Shown one piece after another: positions 7,741 through 15,334 of a stretch of 20,942 nucleotides of DNA (the stretch's first letter is position 1; each line of letters starts with the position of its first letter). The translations under genes and the position numbers were made by a program. Under the pieces are notes generated by a model. It made no database searches. It was not told where the DNA came from and worked only from the letters and a program-made list of their open reading frames with translations. The stretch is from Egerieenecus sp048201975 (GTDB lineage Bacteria; Bacillota; Clostridia; Christensenellales; Aristaeellaceae): NCBI GenBank assembly GCA_048201975.1, contig DBFBGQ010000001.1, positions 1 to 20,942 on the forward strand, written 5' to 3'.

Positions 7741-8793
7741 ATGGGCCGAAATAAGGTGACCATCTACGATATTGCCCGGGAAGCGGGGGTGTCCCCGGCG
7801 ACGGTTTCGCGCATATTGAAGGGCAGCTCCACGGTCAGCGAGGAGAAGGTGGGCCGGGTCAGCGAGCTGATTCGCAAATACAACTTTCACCCCAGCGCAG
7901 TGGCCAGGGCGCTTTCGGAGACGCGGACAAAGACCATCGGCATGGTGATGGCGGACACGGGCAATCCCTACTATAGCAGCGTATACTCCGCCTGTTGCGA
8001 CGAAGCGTATAAGCGCGGCTACATTTCCATGCTGCTCAGTACCCAGTCCCGCCCGGAAATGGAGGTTTCGGCGCTGACGAAGCTGGCGGAGCAGCGCGTG
8101 GACGCCATTGTGCTGTGCGGCGGCCGCATCGACCTGATCGAACCGGATCCCGCCTTTACGCGCTTGCTGCTTTCCATTCGGGAAACGACGCACATTGTGC
8201 TGGGGTCCAAGAGCCGGTATGACCGGATCTATGGCATCTCTGTGGACCATGAGGCATCCATGAATCTGGCGATGGAGTATTTGGTCCGGCTGGGGCATCG
8301 GGATATCGGCTTCGTGTTCACGGGCGTTCAGTATTATGGTACCAAGGAGAAGCTGGAAAGCTTCCGGCGGGAAATGGAAAAGTACGGTCTGCCTGTGCGC
8401 GAGGAATGGCTGATCCAGGTGCCGGGGTATGACTGCGGCTCGGGCCGGGAGGGGATTGAGCGCCTGCTGACGCTGCCTGAGCAGCCCACCGCCCTGCTGG
8501 GGATCAACGATATGGTCACCGCTGGCATGCTGCAGGCGCTGCTGGCCCATGGGCTGTGCGTGCCGGAACACTACTCCCTGCTGAGCTTCGACGACACCTA
8601 CATCACAACCCTGACGGCGCCCCAGCTTACTGCGGTGGATTACGACTACAATAAATATGCGCATATGCTGATTGAAACGGCCATCGACGCCATCGCTGAA
8701 AAAAGCCTGCCGATGAACCGGTACATTTCGCCCACGCTGACGGTGCGGAGCTCGTGCGCAACCTATCCGCGCAGGGAGAAAGTGCTCGGATAG
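7741..8793 (+). CDS. LacI-family transcriptional regulator
   Basis: Probable sugar-responsive repressor of the transporter operon that begins at 9133. The 350-residue protein has the classical helix-turn-helix VTIYDIAREAGVSPATVSRI (6-25) with hinge HPSAVARALSETRTKTIGMV, followed by the periplasmic-binding-protein-like effector domain (about 60-340). The latter includes the segments GNPYYSSV, VDAIVLCGGRID, YLVRLGHRDIGFVF, TALLGINDMVTAGML and LLSFDDTYI. The ATG has AAAGGAG 12 bases upstream, slightly longer than ideal, and no better in-frame start is visible. The gene is monocistronic between promoter 7679-7707 and terminator 8824-8853. Two LacI-type palindromes lie just downstream at 8986-9066 and are the obvious candidate targets. 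The effector sugar is unknown. Confidence 0.95.
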   Translation: MGRNKVTIYDIAREAGVSPATVSRILKGSSTVSEEKVGRVSELIRKYNFHPSAVARALSETRTKTIGMVMADTGNPYYSSVYSACCDEAYKRGYISMLLSTQSRPEMEVSALTKLAEQRVDAIVLCGGRIDLIEPDPAFTRLLLSIRETTHIVLGSKSRYDRIYGISVDHEASMNLAMEYLVRLGHRDIGFVFTGVQYYGTKEKLESFRREMEKYGLPVREEWLIQVPGYDCGSGREGIERLLTLPEQPTALLGINDMVTAGMLQALLAHGLCVPEHYSLLSFDDTYITTLTAPQLTAVDYDYNKYAHMLIETAIDAIAEKSLPMNRYISPTLTVRSSCATYPRREKVLG

Positions 8794-8823
8794 GCTGCCG
8801 CTCTACCCTGGCGGGAACGGTCG

Positions 8824-8853
8824 CGGAAAGGAATGCCTTCCTTTCCGTTTTTT
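8824..8853 (+). terminator. Intrinsic terminator of the LacI-family gene
   Basis: CGGAAAGGAA, loop TGCC, TTCCTTTCCG makes a perfect 10-bp stem, followed by six T. It lies 30 bases after the regulator stop and isolates it from the next operon. Confidence 0.94.
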
Positions 8854-8949
8854 GTTGGTACGAAGGATCTTTCGCCGAAATTTCATGGAAAAGGACGAAA
8901 GGCGGCTGGCGAATTTTCCAGATGCCTATATAAATTCGTAAAAAATAGC

Positions 8950-8978
8950 TTGACACTCTTTGATGCTTGTGCTATATT
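8950..8978 (+). promoter_or_regulatory. Sigma-A promoter of the second transporter operon
   Basis: TTGACA (8950-8955), 17-base spacer, TATATT (8973-8978). The predicted start near 8985 touches the palindrome at 8986-8999, the standard arrangement for repression by a bound LacI-family protein. Confidence 0.88.
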
Positions 8979-8985
8979 GAATATA

Positions 8986-8999
8986 TGAAACGGGTTTCA
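8986..8999. promoter_or_regulatory. LacI/CcpA-type operator O1 over the transcription start
   Basis: TGAAAC-GG-GTTTCA has perfect 6-base inverted arms and continues to the right as CAAG, which matches the left flank of O2 (CTTGAAAC). It lies 7 bases after the -10 box. Most likely target: the LacI-family protein encoded upstream. It also differs from a catabolite (cre) consensus at only one position, so CcpA cannot be excluded. Confidence 0.8.
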
Positions 9000-9054
9000 A
9001 GTAGTCGATTTGTACATTCAGCACTTTCTCCTCTTTTTTTAGGATTCTATGCTT

Positions 9055-9066
9055 GAAACCGGTTTC
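9055..9066. promoter_or_regulatory. LacI-type operator O2 in the leader
   Basis: GAAACCGGTTTC is a perfect 12-base palindrome with the central CG expected of LacI-family operators, preceded by CTT. Its centre is 68 bases from the centre of O1. It could act as a roadblock or looping partner of O1. Confidence 0.8.
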
Positions 9067-9132
9067 TTCACCATGAAAGCGCACTTCTGAAGGTTGCAAG
9101 AAGGCGTCGGATTCAGAAAGGTGGAGGAGACC

Positions 9133-10089
9133 ATGGCCCAATCCCAGAAAGTCGTCGTCAATCCAAGCTACAAAAAACCCAGCTTCTTCCGGCTGGTGTC
9201 CCAGAACAAGACGCTGCTGCTCATGTGTCTACCGGCGGTCGTCTTCTTTTTCGTTTTCTCGTACATGCCCATGCCCGGCGCGTACATTGCCTTCACCAAC
9301 TTCCAGTATAACAAGGGCATCTGGGCCAGTCCTTTCGTGGGGTTTCAGAACTTCAAGTTCCTGTTTACCTCCGGCCAGCTGACGCTGCTGCTGCGCAACA
9401 CGATCCTGTACAATGTGGCGTTCATCGTGCTGGGCAACTTCCTGCAGCTGCTCTTCGCCATTCTGCTGAACGAAGTGCAGTCCAAGCGCTACAAGAAGAC
9501 CACCCAGTCCATGATGTTCCTGCCTTACTTCATCTCGGACGTGTTGGTCTCCCTGCTGGTGTACAACCTGCTGAATTATGACTACGGCTTCATTTCCAAC
9601 CTGGTTCGCTCCATGGGCGGGGAAATGGCCAAGGTGTACCAGATGCCCGGCGCATGGCCCTTCATCATCGTGCTGGTGAACCTGTGGAAGGGCACCGGCT
9701 ACGGCACGGTGGTGTACTTCGCGGCCATCACCGGCATGGACTCCTCCATGATGGAAGCGGCGCAGATCGACGGCGCCAACGGTTTCCAGCGCATCCGCTA
9801 CATCACGCTGCCCACCCTGAAGCCCACGGTGGTTATCCTTTTCCTCTTCGCCATCGGCGGCATCCTGAAGGGCAACTTCGGTCTGTTCTACAACCTGGTG
9901 GGCAACAACTCCATGCTGTTCCAAACCACGGATATCATCGAAACTTATGTATACCGCTCCATGATGAACAGCTTCAACTTCTCCCAGTCCAGCGCTGTGG
10001 GTCTGTTCCAGAGTGTAGTCGGATTCTTCATCGTAATCGGAGCCAACGCGTTTGTGAAGCGTCTGGATCCGGACTACGCGCTGTTCTGA
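9133..10089 (+). CDS. Carbohydrate ABC transporter permease, LplB-type (second system)
   Basis: First membrane subunit of the second sugar importer. Starting at MAQSQKVVVNPSYKK it has 318 residues, a first helix about 27-47, and the EAA loop EAAQIDGANGFQRIRYITLP (208-227). Characteristic later segments are NLVGNNSMLFQTTDIIETYV and a C-terminal RLDPDYALF. The frame is open from 9094, but that part would overlap the leader. ATG 9133 is directly behind GGAGGA and gives the normal basic N-terminus. It is related to but clearly diverged from the permease at 3891-4826, so the two systems probably carry different sugars. Confidence 0.95.
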   Translation: MAQSQKVVVNPSYKKPSFFRLVSQNKTLLLMCLPAVVFFFVFSYMPMPGAYIAFTNFQYNKGIWASPFVGFQNFKFLFTSGQLTLLLRNTILYNVAFIVLGNFLQLLFAILLNEVQSKRYKKTTQSMMFLPYFISDVLVSLLVYNLLNYDYGFISNLVRSMGGEMAKVYQMPGAWPFIIVLVNLWKGTGYGTVVYFAAITGMDSSMMEAAQIDGANGFQRIRYITLPTLKPTVVILFLFAIGGILKGNFGLFYNLVGNNSMLFQTTDIIETYVYRSMMNSFNFSQSSAVGLFQSVVGFFIVIGANAFVKRLDPDYALF

Positions 10090-10122
10090 TCGCGGTTTAA
10101 GAGAAAGGAGCGTTGACTAGCT

Positions 10123-11058
10123 ATGGCACAGACGAAAACAACCCCTGAGCTTCACAACCGCCCCACCCATGTGAAGCTGGATGTTTCCGATAAAATCATT
10201 CGCGGCTTTACCTATGTGATTGTTTCACTGTTCAGCCTGATGTGCATCATCCCCTTCTGGATGATCGTGGCGTCTTCCTTCGCCAGTGAAGCATCCATCC
10301 GCCTCTCCGGTTTTACCCTGTGGCCCAGTGAATTTTCGGCTTACTCCTATGAGCTGCTGCTGAAGTCGCCGGATCAGATGATCGGCGCATACGTCGTCAC
10401 CATCTGCCTGGCGGTGGTTGGTACGGCTATTGGCCTGTTCGTTATCTCCATGACGGGCTACGCCCTGCAGCGCCGGGACTTCCCCTTCCGCAACGGCATC
10501 ATGTTCTACATTTACTTCACTTCGCTGTTCTCCGCCGGCCTGGTTCCCTTCTATCTGTTGATTGTGCAGACGCTGAACCTACGGGATACCTATTGGGCGG
10601 TCCTGCTGCCGCTGTTGATGAGCCCGTGGCTGATCGTGCTGATGAAGAACTTCGTTAAGGCAATTCCCCATGAAATTACCGAATCCGGCAAGATCGACGG
10701 CGCCGGCGACTTCCGCATCTTCTACGCGCTGATTCTGCCTTCCCTGAAGCCTGCGTTGGCGACCATCGGCCTGTTCCTGGCGCTGGGGTACTGGAACGAG
10801 TGGTACTACTCCTCCCTGTTCCTGACCTCCAAGGTGGAGTACCGTCCCCTGCAGTTCCACCTGTACAACGTCATCAACAAGGTTGCCAGCCTGCGTAACT
10901 CCGTGGCCGGTTCCAACGTAACCTTGACCACGGATCTCCCCAGTGAAACGCTGAAAATGGCCACCGCCGTAATGGCAACCGGTCCTATCATTCTGCTGTA
11001 CCCCTTCGTGCAGAAGTACTTCGTGGCCGGCCTGACCGTCGGCGCTGTGAAGGGCTAA
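10123..11058 (+). CDS. Carbohydrate ABC transporter permease, YtcP/AraQ-type (second system)
   Basis: Second membrane subunit of the importer, 311 residues. After a hydrophilic start of about 27 residues come a first helix (about 28-50), further helices, and the ATPase-contact loop ITESGKIDGAGDFRIFYALI (185-204). GYWNEWYYSSLF and the terminal KYFVAGLTVGAVKG follow. It starts 33 bases after the preceding permease. AAAGGAG lies 12 bases before the ATG, rather far, and no closer in-frame start exists. No ATP-binding subunit is encoded nearby, so a shared MsmX/UgpC-type ATPase from elsewhere in the genome is inferred. Confidence 0.95.
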   Translation: MAQTKTTPELHNRPTHVKLDVSDKIIRGFTYVIVSLFSLMCIIPFWMIVASSFASEASIRLSGFTLWPSEFSAYSYELLLKSPDQMIGAYVVTICLAVVGTAIGLFVISMTGYALQRRDFPFRNGIMFYIYFTSLFSAGLVPFYLLIVQTLNLRDTYWAVLLPLLMSPWLIVLMKNFVKAIPHEITESGKIDGAGDFRIFYALILPSLKPALATIGLFLALGYWNEWYYSSLFLTSKVEYRPLQFHLYNVINKVASLRNSVAGSNVTLTTDLPSETLKMATAVMATGPIILLYPFVQKYFVAGLTVGAVKG

Positions 11059-11118
11059 TTCCCTGGTGCTGATTCTCGCGGCATAAGCCGTTAGAATAGA
11101 AAAGGAGGAGTGAATCCC

Positions 11119-12648
11119 ATGAAAAAGCTGATTGCCCTGCTTGTGGCGATGATGATGCTCGTTATGGCGCTTCCCGCTATGGCAGAGACGGCCATCGACA
11201 CGTCGGAGCACGTAACTGTGACCTATCTGGTTACCGGTGACATTCCGACAAACCGTACTGAAGAAGTGCTGGCCAAGATCAATGAGATCCTCAATGAGAA
11301 GGTCAACGCTACCCTGGAGATCCAGTGGATTGAGTGGACCAACTGGCAGACCAACTACAACCTGGCCCTGGCTACCCAGGACGGCAGCGTTGACCTGATC
11401 TGCACCGCCACCGACTGGCTGGACGCTTGGCCCAACACCCAGCGCGGCGCTTTCCTGCCCCTCACGGAGGAAATGCTGCAGACCTATGCTCCGCAGACTT
11501 GGGCGCAGGTTCCTGCCGAGAACTGGGAACTGTGCAAGTACAACGGCGAAATCTACATGATCCCCGAGGATAACTACACGCAGTGGACCAACCACGGCTT
11601 CATGTACCGTGGCGACTGGGCGAAGGAAGCCGGTCTGGAAAATGGCGTGCATTCCTGGGAAGACCTGGGCGTGTACTTCCAGTGGATCAAGGACAACAAG
11701 GAAGGCGTGTATCCCTGGGACGCTGACGGCAACGGCTCCTCTTACGCTCCGCAGCTGTCTGGCGGCTGGCAGACCTCCCATACCACCAACGTCTTTATCG
11801 AAGGCCTGCCGGTAGGCCTGTTCTATGGCAACTCCAAGGATGATCCCTACACCCTGAGCCGCTACTACCTGGAAGGCGACGAGCTGGTGAACTTCGCCAA
11901 GAATATGAAGGCTTGGGCGGATGCCGGCTACTGGCGTACTGACGTGCTGAACTACTCCGGCGCTCAGGATGCCCTGATGAAGGAAGGCACTTCCGGCGCC
12001 CGTCAGCACCACACTGAAACCTGGACCGGTTTCCGCACGGATATGGAGAAGTCCCAGCCCGGTTCTGACCTTGGGTTCTTCTTCTTCGGTGAGGAAATGG
12101 ACAACCTGGTGTCTCTGAACATCACCCACGGCGCTCTGGCGATTGCCAACTCCAGCAAGAACCCCGAGCGTGCGCTGATGGTTTACGACCTCCTGCGCAA
12201 CGATCCTGAAATCTATCGTCTGATGATGTACGGCATCGAGGGTGAAATGTACACGCTGGACGAGAATGGCTACATGGTTCGTCCCGAGGGCTTCGAGCAG
12301 GCTTCCGATGGCGTTGACTTCAACTTCTGGTGCGGCCGGAACGACGATATCGGCCTGCGCAACGCCGAACTGGATTGGGATGCCATCGACGAGCTGTACG
12401 CCCGCTATGACGAGATCGCTACCGGCTATCCCTACGGCAAGGTCGTGTTCGATCTGACCAACATCCAGGTGTACCTGGACAACATCTCCAACGTATACAA
12501 CACCTATATGCCTCGCATCTGCTTCGGCCTGATGGACGATCCGGAAGCCTATGTGGCTGAGTTCCGCACCCAGCTGCAGAACGCCGGCATCGAGACCGTG
12601 ATGACCGAGATCCAGAACCAGCTGAACGCTGTGTATGGTGCTGAGTAA
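11119..12648 (+). CDS. Extracellular sugar-binding protein of the second CUT1 transporter (YtcQ/LipO-like)
   Basis: Captures the substrate of the second importer. The 509-residue protein begins MKKLIALLVAMMMLVMALPA with a signal peptidase I type site AMA (20-22) before ETAID. There is no cysteine in the first 30 residues, so it is not a lipoprotein. Family features include VTVTYLVTGDIPTNRTEEVL, GAFLPLTEEML, NGEIYMIPEDNYTQW and a C-terminal FRTQLQNAGIETVMTEIQNQ (DUF3502-like). ATG 11119 follows AAGGAGG by 10 bases. A GTG at 11110 is only one base from the Shine-Dalgarno sequence and is rejected. A stem-loop follows the stop codon, as in the first locus. Aromatic-rich segments fit a sugar ligand, but its identity cannot be read from the sequence. 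Confidence 0.93.
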   Translation: MKKLIALLVAMMMLVMALPAMAETAIDTSEHVTVTYLVTGDIPTNRTEEVLAKINEILNEKVNATLEIQWIEWTNWQTNYNLALATQDGSVDLICTATDWLDAWPNTQRGAFLPLTEEMLQTYAPQTWAQVPAENWELCKYNGEIYMIPEDNYTQWTNHGFMYRGDWAKEAGLENGVHSWEDLGVYFQWIKDNKEGVYPWDADGNGSSYAPQLSGGWQTSHTTNVFIEGLPVGLFYGNSKDDPYTLSRYYLEGDELVNFAKNMKAWADAGYWRTDVLNYSGAQDALMKEGTSGARQHHTETWTGFRTDMEKSQPGSDLGFFFFGEEMDNLVSLNITHGALAIANSSKNPERALMVYDLLRNDPEIYRLMMYGIEGEMYTLDENGYMVRPEGFEQASDGVDFNFWCGRNDDIGLRNAELDWDAIDELYARYDEIATGYPYGKVVFDLTNIQVYLDNISNVYNTYMPRICFGLMDDPEAYVAEFRTQLQNAGIETVMTEIQNQLNAVYGAE

Positions 12649-12670
12649 GCGAGACTGACGCAACCAAAAT

Positions 12671-12742
12671 GGGAACCGGCCGGAAGGGAGCGCTCCATGG
12701 CAGTCACGCCAGAAGTATTCCCGGAGGGTCGGTTCCCTCTTT
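12671..12742 (+). terminator. Stem-loop after the second binding-protein gene; attenuator or mRNA-stabilising hairpin
   Basis: GGGAACCGGCC (12671-12681) pairs with GGTCGGTTCCC (12727-12737), 11 base pairs including one G-U. The long loop contains the palindrome GGAGCGCTCC. The sequence TCTTT follows, a weak T-tract. It lies 22 bases after the stop and before the GH2 gene, matching the hairpin position in the mannoside operon. With so large a loop, an mRNA-stabilising role is as likely as termination. Confidence 0.6.
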
Positions 12743-12760
12743 GTTATGACGGAGGAACTT

Positions 12761-15064
12761 ATGCGCGAGATACTGAGCTTGAATCGGGACTGGCGGTTCC
12801 ACCTGGGGGACGAGGTGGGCGCGGATTATATGGGCCACGACGATCGGGCCTGGCAGAAGGTGACGCTGCCCCACGACTGGTCCGTGGCCTATCCCTTTGA
12901 CAAACGCAACGCCAGCGGTACGGGATACCTGCCCGGCGGCACCGCCTGGTACAGGAAGCGCTTTGCGCTGCCGGATGCGGTGGCGGGGAAGCGCGTGCGC
13001 ATCTGCTTTGGCGGCGTGTACAAGCATGCCCGGGTGTGGATCAACAGCAATTATCTGGGCCAGCGGGCGTACGGGTACGCTTCCTTCAGCTACGACGTGA
13101 CCGCCTTTGTGCGCCCGGGTGAAAATGTGATTTCCGTGCGGGTGGAGCATGAGGAGGTGGCGGACTCCCGCTGGTTCACCGGCAGCGGCATTTACCGGGA
13201 TGTGACGCTGGAAATCAGCGATCCTCGCGGCTTCCGCCCTGAAAGCGTCTTCGTGACCACCGAGAGCATCGGCGAAGATGGCGAAGCCATCCTGTGTGTG
13301 CGCTATGAAACCGAGGGAGCGGAGCAGGCCGTTTTTGCGCTGACCGACGCCCAGGGGAAGTGTGTGGCGGAGGGTACGGCACAGGGTCCGGCGGGGGAAA
13401 GCCGTCTGGCGGTCCCCGGGGCACAGCTTTGGTCCTCGGAACATCCGGCGCTGTATACGCTCACGGCCCAGGCCTGCTGCGGCGGCGCGGCGGTGGACCA
13501 GATAACGGTTCCTGTGGGCATTCGTACATTGCGCTTTGACGGGGACAAGGGCTTCTTCCTCAATGGGCAAAGCGTGAAGCTGCGCGGCGTGTGCGTGCAC
13601 CATGACGCTGGGGCGCTGGGCGCGGCGGTGCCCAAGACCGTGTGGCGCAGGCGGCTGCAAAAGCTCAAGGATATGGGCTGCAATGCCCTGCGCACGGCGC
13701 ACAATCCGCCGGACACGCATCTGCTGGATCTGTGCGACGAGATGGGATTCCTGGTCATGGATGAGGCCTTCGACGAGTGGGAGGGCGCGAAGAACAAGTG
13801 GTGGCAAGGCCACAATGTGTATCCGCCCAAGCGCTATGGCTATGCGGAGGATTTCCCGCAGTGGCATCGCATCGACCTGGAGGATATGGTGCGCCGGGAC
13901 CGGAATCATCCTTGCATCATCATCTGGAGCATTGGCAACGAGATTGATTATCCCAACGATCCCTATGTGACGCCGCTGTTCCAGGAGGTGCTGGGCAACA
14001 ACGATGCCAACAAGCCCGCGGCGGAGCGTCAGTATGATCCCCGCAAACCCGACGCGGGACGCCTGGCGGTGATTGCCCGGGAGCTGGTGGAAATTGTCCA
14101 TGGCCTGGATACCACCCGCCCTGTGACCAGCGCGCTGTCTTTCCCGGAGCTTAGCAATCGCACCGGCTTTGCGGATGTGCTGGACGTGGTGGGGTACAAC
14201 TACAAGGAACAGTTTTATCCGGAGGACCATGCCAAGTATCCCGGCCGGGTGATCTACGGCAGCGAGAACAGCAAGGACCCGGAAGCCTGGTATGCGGTGC
14301 GGGACAACGACTATATCTGCGGCCAATTCCTGTGGACGGGCGTGGACTTCCTGGGCGAATGCCGGGGATGGCCCGTGCGCATCTCCCAGGCGGGTCTCAT
14401 GGACCTGGCCGGCTATGAAAAGCCGCAATACGCGCAGCGCAAAGCCCTGTGGACCAAGGCGCCCTATGTGCGCATTGCCGTGGGACCGGTGGACGCGCGG
14501 TATCCGGACCAGGAGGCATTTGTCTGGGAGGGCGAGCCCGGCGAAGCGTTGGGCGTGAGCTGCTACACCAACGCGGAGCGGGTGGAGCTGCTGCTCAACG
14601 GCCAATCCCTGGGCGTCAAAACGCTAACGGCGATGGACGGCTGCCGGGCCCGCTGGACGGTGCCCTATGCTGCAGGGGAGCTTCGCGCCGTGGTTCCGGG
14701 AGCGGAGGATTGCCTTTGCACCACCGGCTGTGGCGCGACCCTCAGCCTCTGCCCGGACACGGAGCGGCTGGCGGCGGACGGCGTATTCGTGGCGCAGGTG
14801 GAAGTAAGCCTGTTGGACGCTCAGGGCCGTCTGGCGGCGGCCCACGACACGGAAGTGACGTATCAGCTTGTGGGCGACGCGGAGATCCTTGGCATTGAAA
14901 ACGGCGCGCCCGACGATTTGACGCCTTACGCTTCCAGGCAGCGGTCCACCAGAGGGGGCCGGGCCATTGTGTACCTGCGCGCGGGAACGCATAAGGACGA
15001 GATTGTTCTGCATGCGTTTACTGGGGATGGGATCAAGGCGCAATGCAGGCTACGCCAGGAGTGA
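12761..15064 (+). CDS. GH2 beta-galactosidase-like glycosidase
   Basis: Retaining glycosidase, most likely removing beta-galactose (other beta-linked sugars are possible), cytoplasmic because it lacks a signal peptide. From MREILSLNRDWRF the protein has 767 residues. Domains: jelly-roll sugar-binding domain (about 5-150, with LPHDWS and GGTAWYRKRF), Ig-like domain (about 160-255), TIM barrel (about 260-560), a DUF4982 domain (about 575-650, SCYTNAERVELLLNGQSLG) and a C-terminal Ig-like domain (from about 665). The expected acid/base is Glu394 in WSIGNEI and the nucleophile Glu502 in YGSENS. The ATG at 12761 has GGAGGA 5 bases upstream, so it is preferred over ATG 12746. It is the last gene before two terminators, in the same unit as the second transporter. 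The sugar specificity cannot be fixed from motifs alone. Confidence 0.92.
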   Translation: MREILSLNRDWRFHLGDEVGADYMGHDDRAWQKVTLPHDWSVAYPFDKRNASGTGYLPGGTAWYRKRFALPDAVAGKRVRICFGGVYKHARVWINSNYLGQRAYGYASFSYDVTAFVRPGENVISVRVEHEEVADSRWFTGSGIYRDVTLEISDPRGFRPESVFVTTESIGEDGEAILCVRYETEGAEQAVFALTDAQGKCVAEGTAQGPAGESRLAVPGAQLWSSEHPALYTLTAQACCGGAAVDQITVPVGIRTLRFDGDKGFFLNGQSVKLRGVCVHHDAGALGAAVPKTVWRRRLQKLKDMGCNALRTAHNPPDTHLLDLCDEMGFLVMDEAFDEWEGAKNKWWQGHNVYPPKRYGYAEDFPQWHRIDLEDMVRRDRNHPCIIIWSIGNEIDYPNDPYVTPLFQEVLGNNDANKPAAERQYDPRKPDAGRLAVIARELVEIVHGLDTTRPVTSALSFPELSNRTGFADVLDVVGYNYKEQFYPEDHAKYPGRVIYGSENSKDPEAWYAVRDNDYICGQFLWTGVDFLGECRGWPVRISQAGLMDLAGYEKPQYAQRKALWTKAPYVRIAVGPVDARYPDQEAFVWEGEPGEALGVSCYTNAERVELLLNGQSLGVKTLTAMDGCRARWTVPYAAGELRAVVPGAEDCLCTTGCGATLSLCPDTERLAADGVFVAQVEVSLLDAQGRLAAAHDTEVTYQLVGDAEILGIENGAPDDLTPYASRQRSTRGGRAIVYLRAGTHKDEIVLHAFTGDGIKAQCRLRQE

Positions 15065-15158
15065 ACGGGACGCCTGTGGCTGTCTCCCAAACGATCGGGA
15101 CACGCTGGTAAAACCCGGCGCATGGGAAGATCGTTTTTGCATTTGCTGGATACACTGG

Positions 15159-15193
15159 GGGCTCTCTCCGCATGAGTCGGGGAGAGCCCTTTT
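15159..15193 (+). terminator. Intrinsic terminator of the second transporter operon (first of two)
   Basis: GGGCTCTC (15159-15166) pairs with GAGAGCCC (15182-15189), with an extra CC/GG pairing above a bulge, followed by TTTT. A longer-range pairing AAACGATC/GATCGTTT (15089-15096 with 15129-15136) lies just before it and may form an additional 3' structure. Confidence 0.88.
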
Positions 15194-15201
15194 GATATGA
15201 G

Positions 15202-15227
15202 ACGGCCCATCGGTTATGGGCCGTTTT
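15202..15227 (+). terminator. Second tandem terminator
   Basis: ACGGCCCAT, loop CGGTT, ATGGGCCGT: perfect 9-bp stem ending in TTTT (15224-15227). It stands 9 bases after the first terminator and seals off the GH32-like genes from upstream transcription. Confidence 0.85.
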
Positions 15228-15274
15228 CCTGTACGATGGGTCAGAAATCGACGATGAAGGTATGTTTTATCGTA

Positions 15275-15303
15275 TATACGGTCCAAGTCCGCTTCGATAT
15301 AAT
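15275..15303 (+). promoter_or_regulatory. Probable promoter of the GH32-like gene pair, with a palindrome over the -35 region
   Basis: A perfect TATAAT at 15298-15303 is preceded, at 17 bases, by a poor -35 (TATACG, 3 of 6 matches). The -35 lies in the 10-base palindrome CGTATATACG (15271-15280). A weak -35 with a good -10 often marks a promoter that needs an activator. The two terminators upstream mean that a promoter must exist here. Confidence 0.6.
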
Positions 15304-15334
15304 GAAAACAAATCAGGACGTGGAGGGATCGTTC

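Larger units (their letters stand above)
8794..9132 (+). other. Intergenic control region between LacI regulator and second transporter operon
   Basis: This 339-base stretch holds no supported gene. It contains, in order, the regulator's terminator, an AT-rich stretch, a promoter, an operator over the start site and a second operator inside a leader of about 148 bases. The leader also has a pyrimidine-rich tract near 9024-9040 without a hairpin in front of it. The ribosome binding site GGAGGA (9123-9128) ends the region. Confidence 0.8.

Noticed and set aside
11110..11118. GTG start three codons upstream of the second binding-protein ATG
   Set aside because: It is one base from the Shine-Dalgarno sequence, whereas the ATG at 11119 has good spacing and gives the normal MKK signal peptide start.
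12016..12033. GAAACC-TGGACC-GGTTTC, similar to the operator half-sites
   Set aside because: It is inside the binding-protein coding region, where it encodes ETWTGF, and the half-sites are 6 bases further apart than in O1 and O2. Probably chance.
10579..12663. 694-codon open frame on the minus strand under the second binding-protein gene
   Set aside because: No recognisable domain and no sensible Shine-Dalgarno sequence. It is fully opposite two confident transporter genes.
12704..14605. 633-codon open frame on the minus strand under the GH2 gene
   Set aside because: His/Ala/Arg-rich translation typical of an antisense shadow. The plus-strand GH2 protein has complete domain motifs.
15206..15240. 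Alternative pairing CCCATCG with CGATGGG that would disrupt the second terminator, suggesting a riboswitch-like antiterminator
   Set aside because: The downstream partner is made only after the T-tract has been transcribed, so it cannot prevent termination, and no conserved ligand-binding fold is seen.
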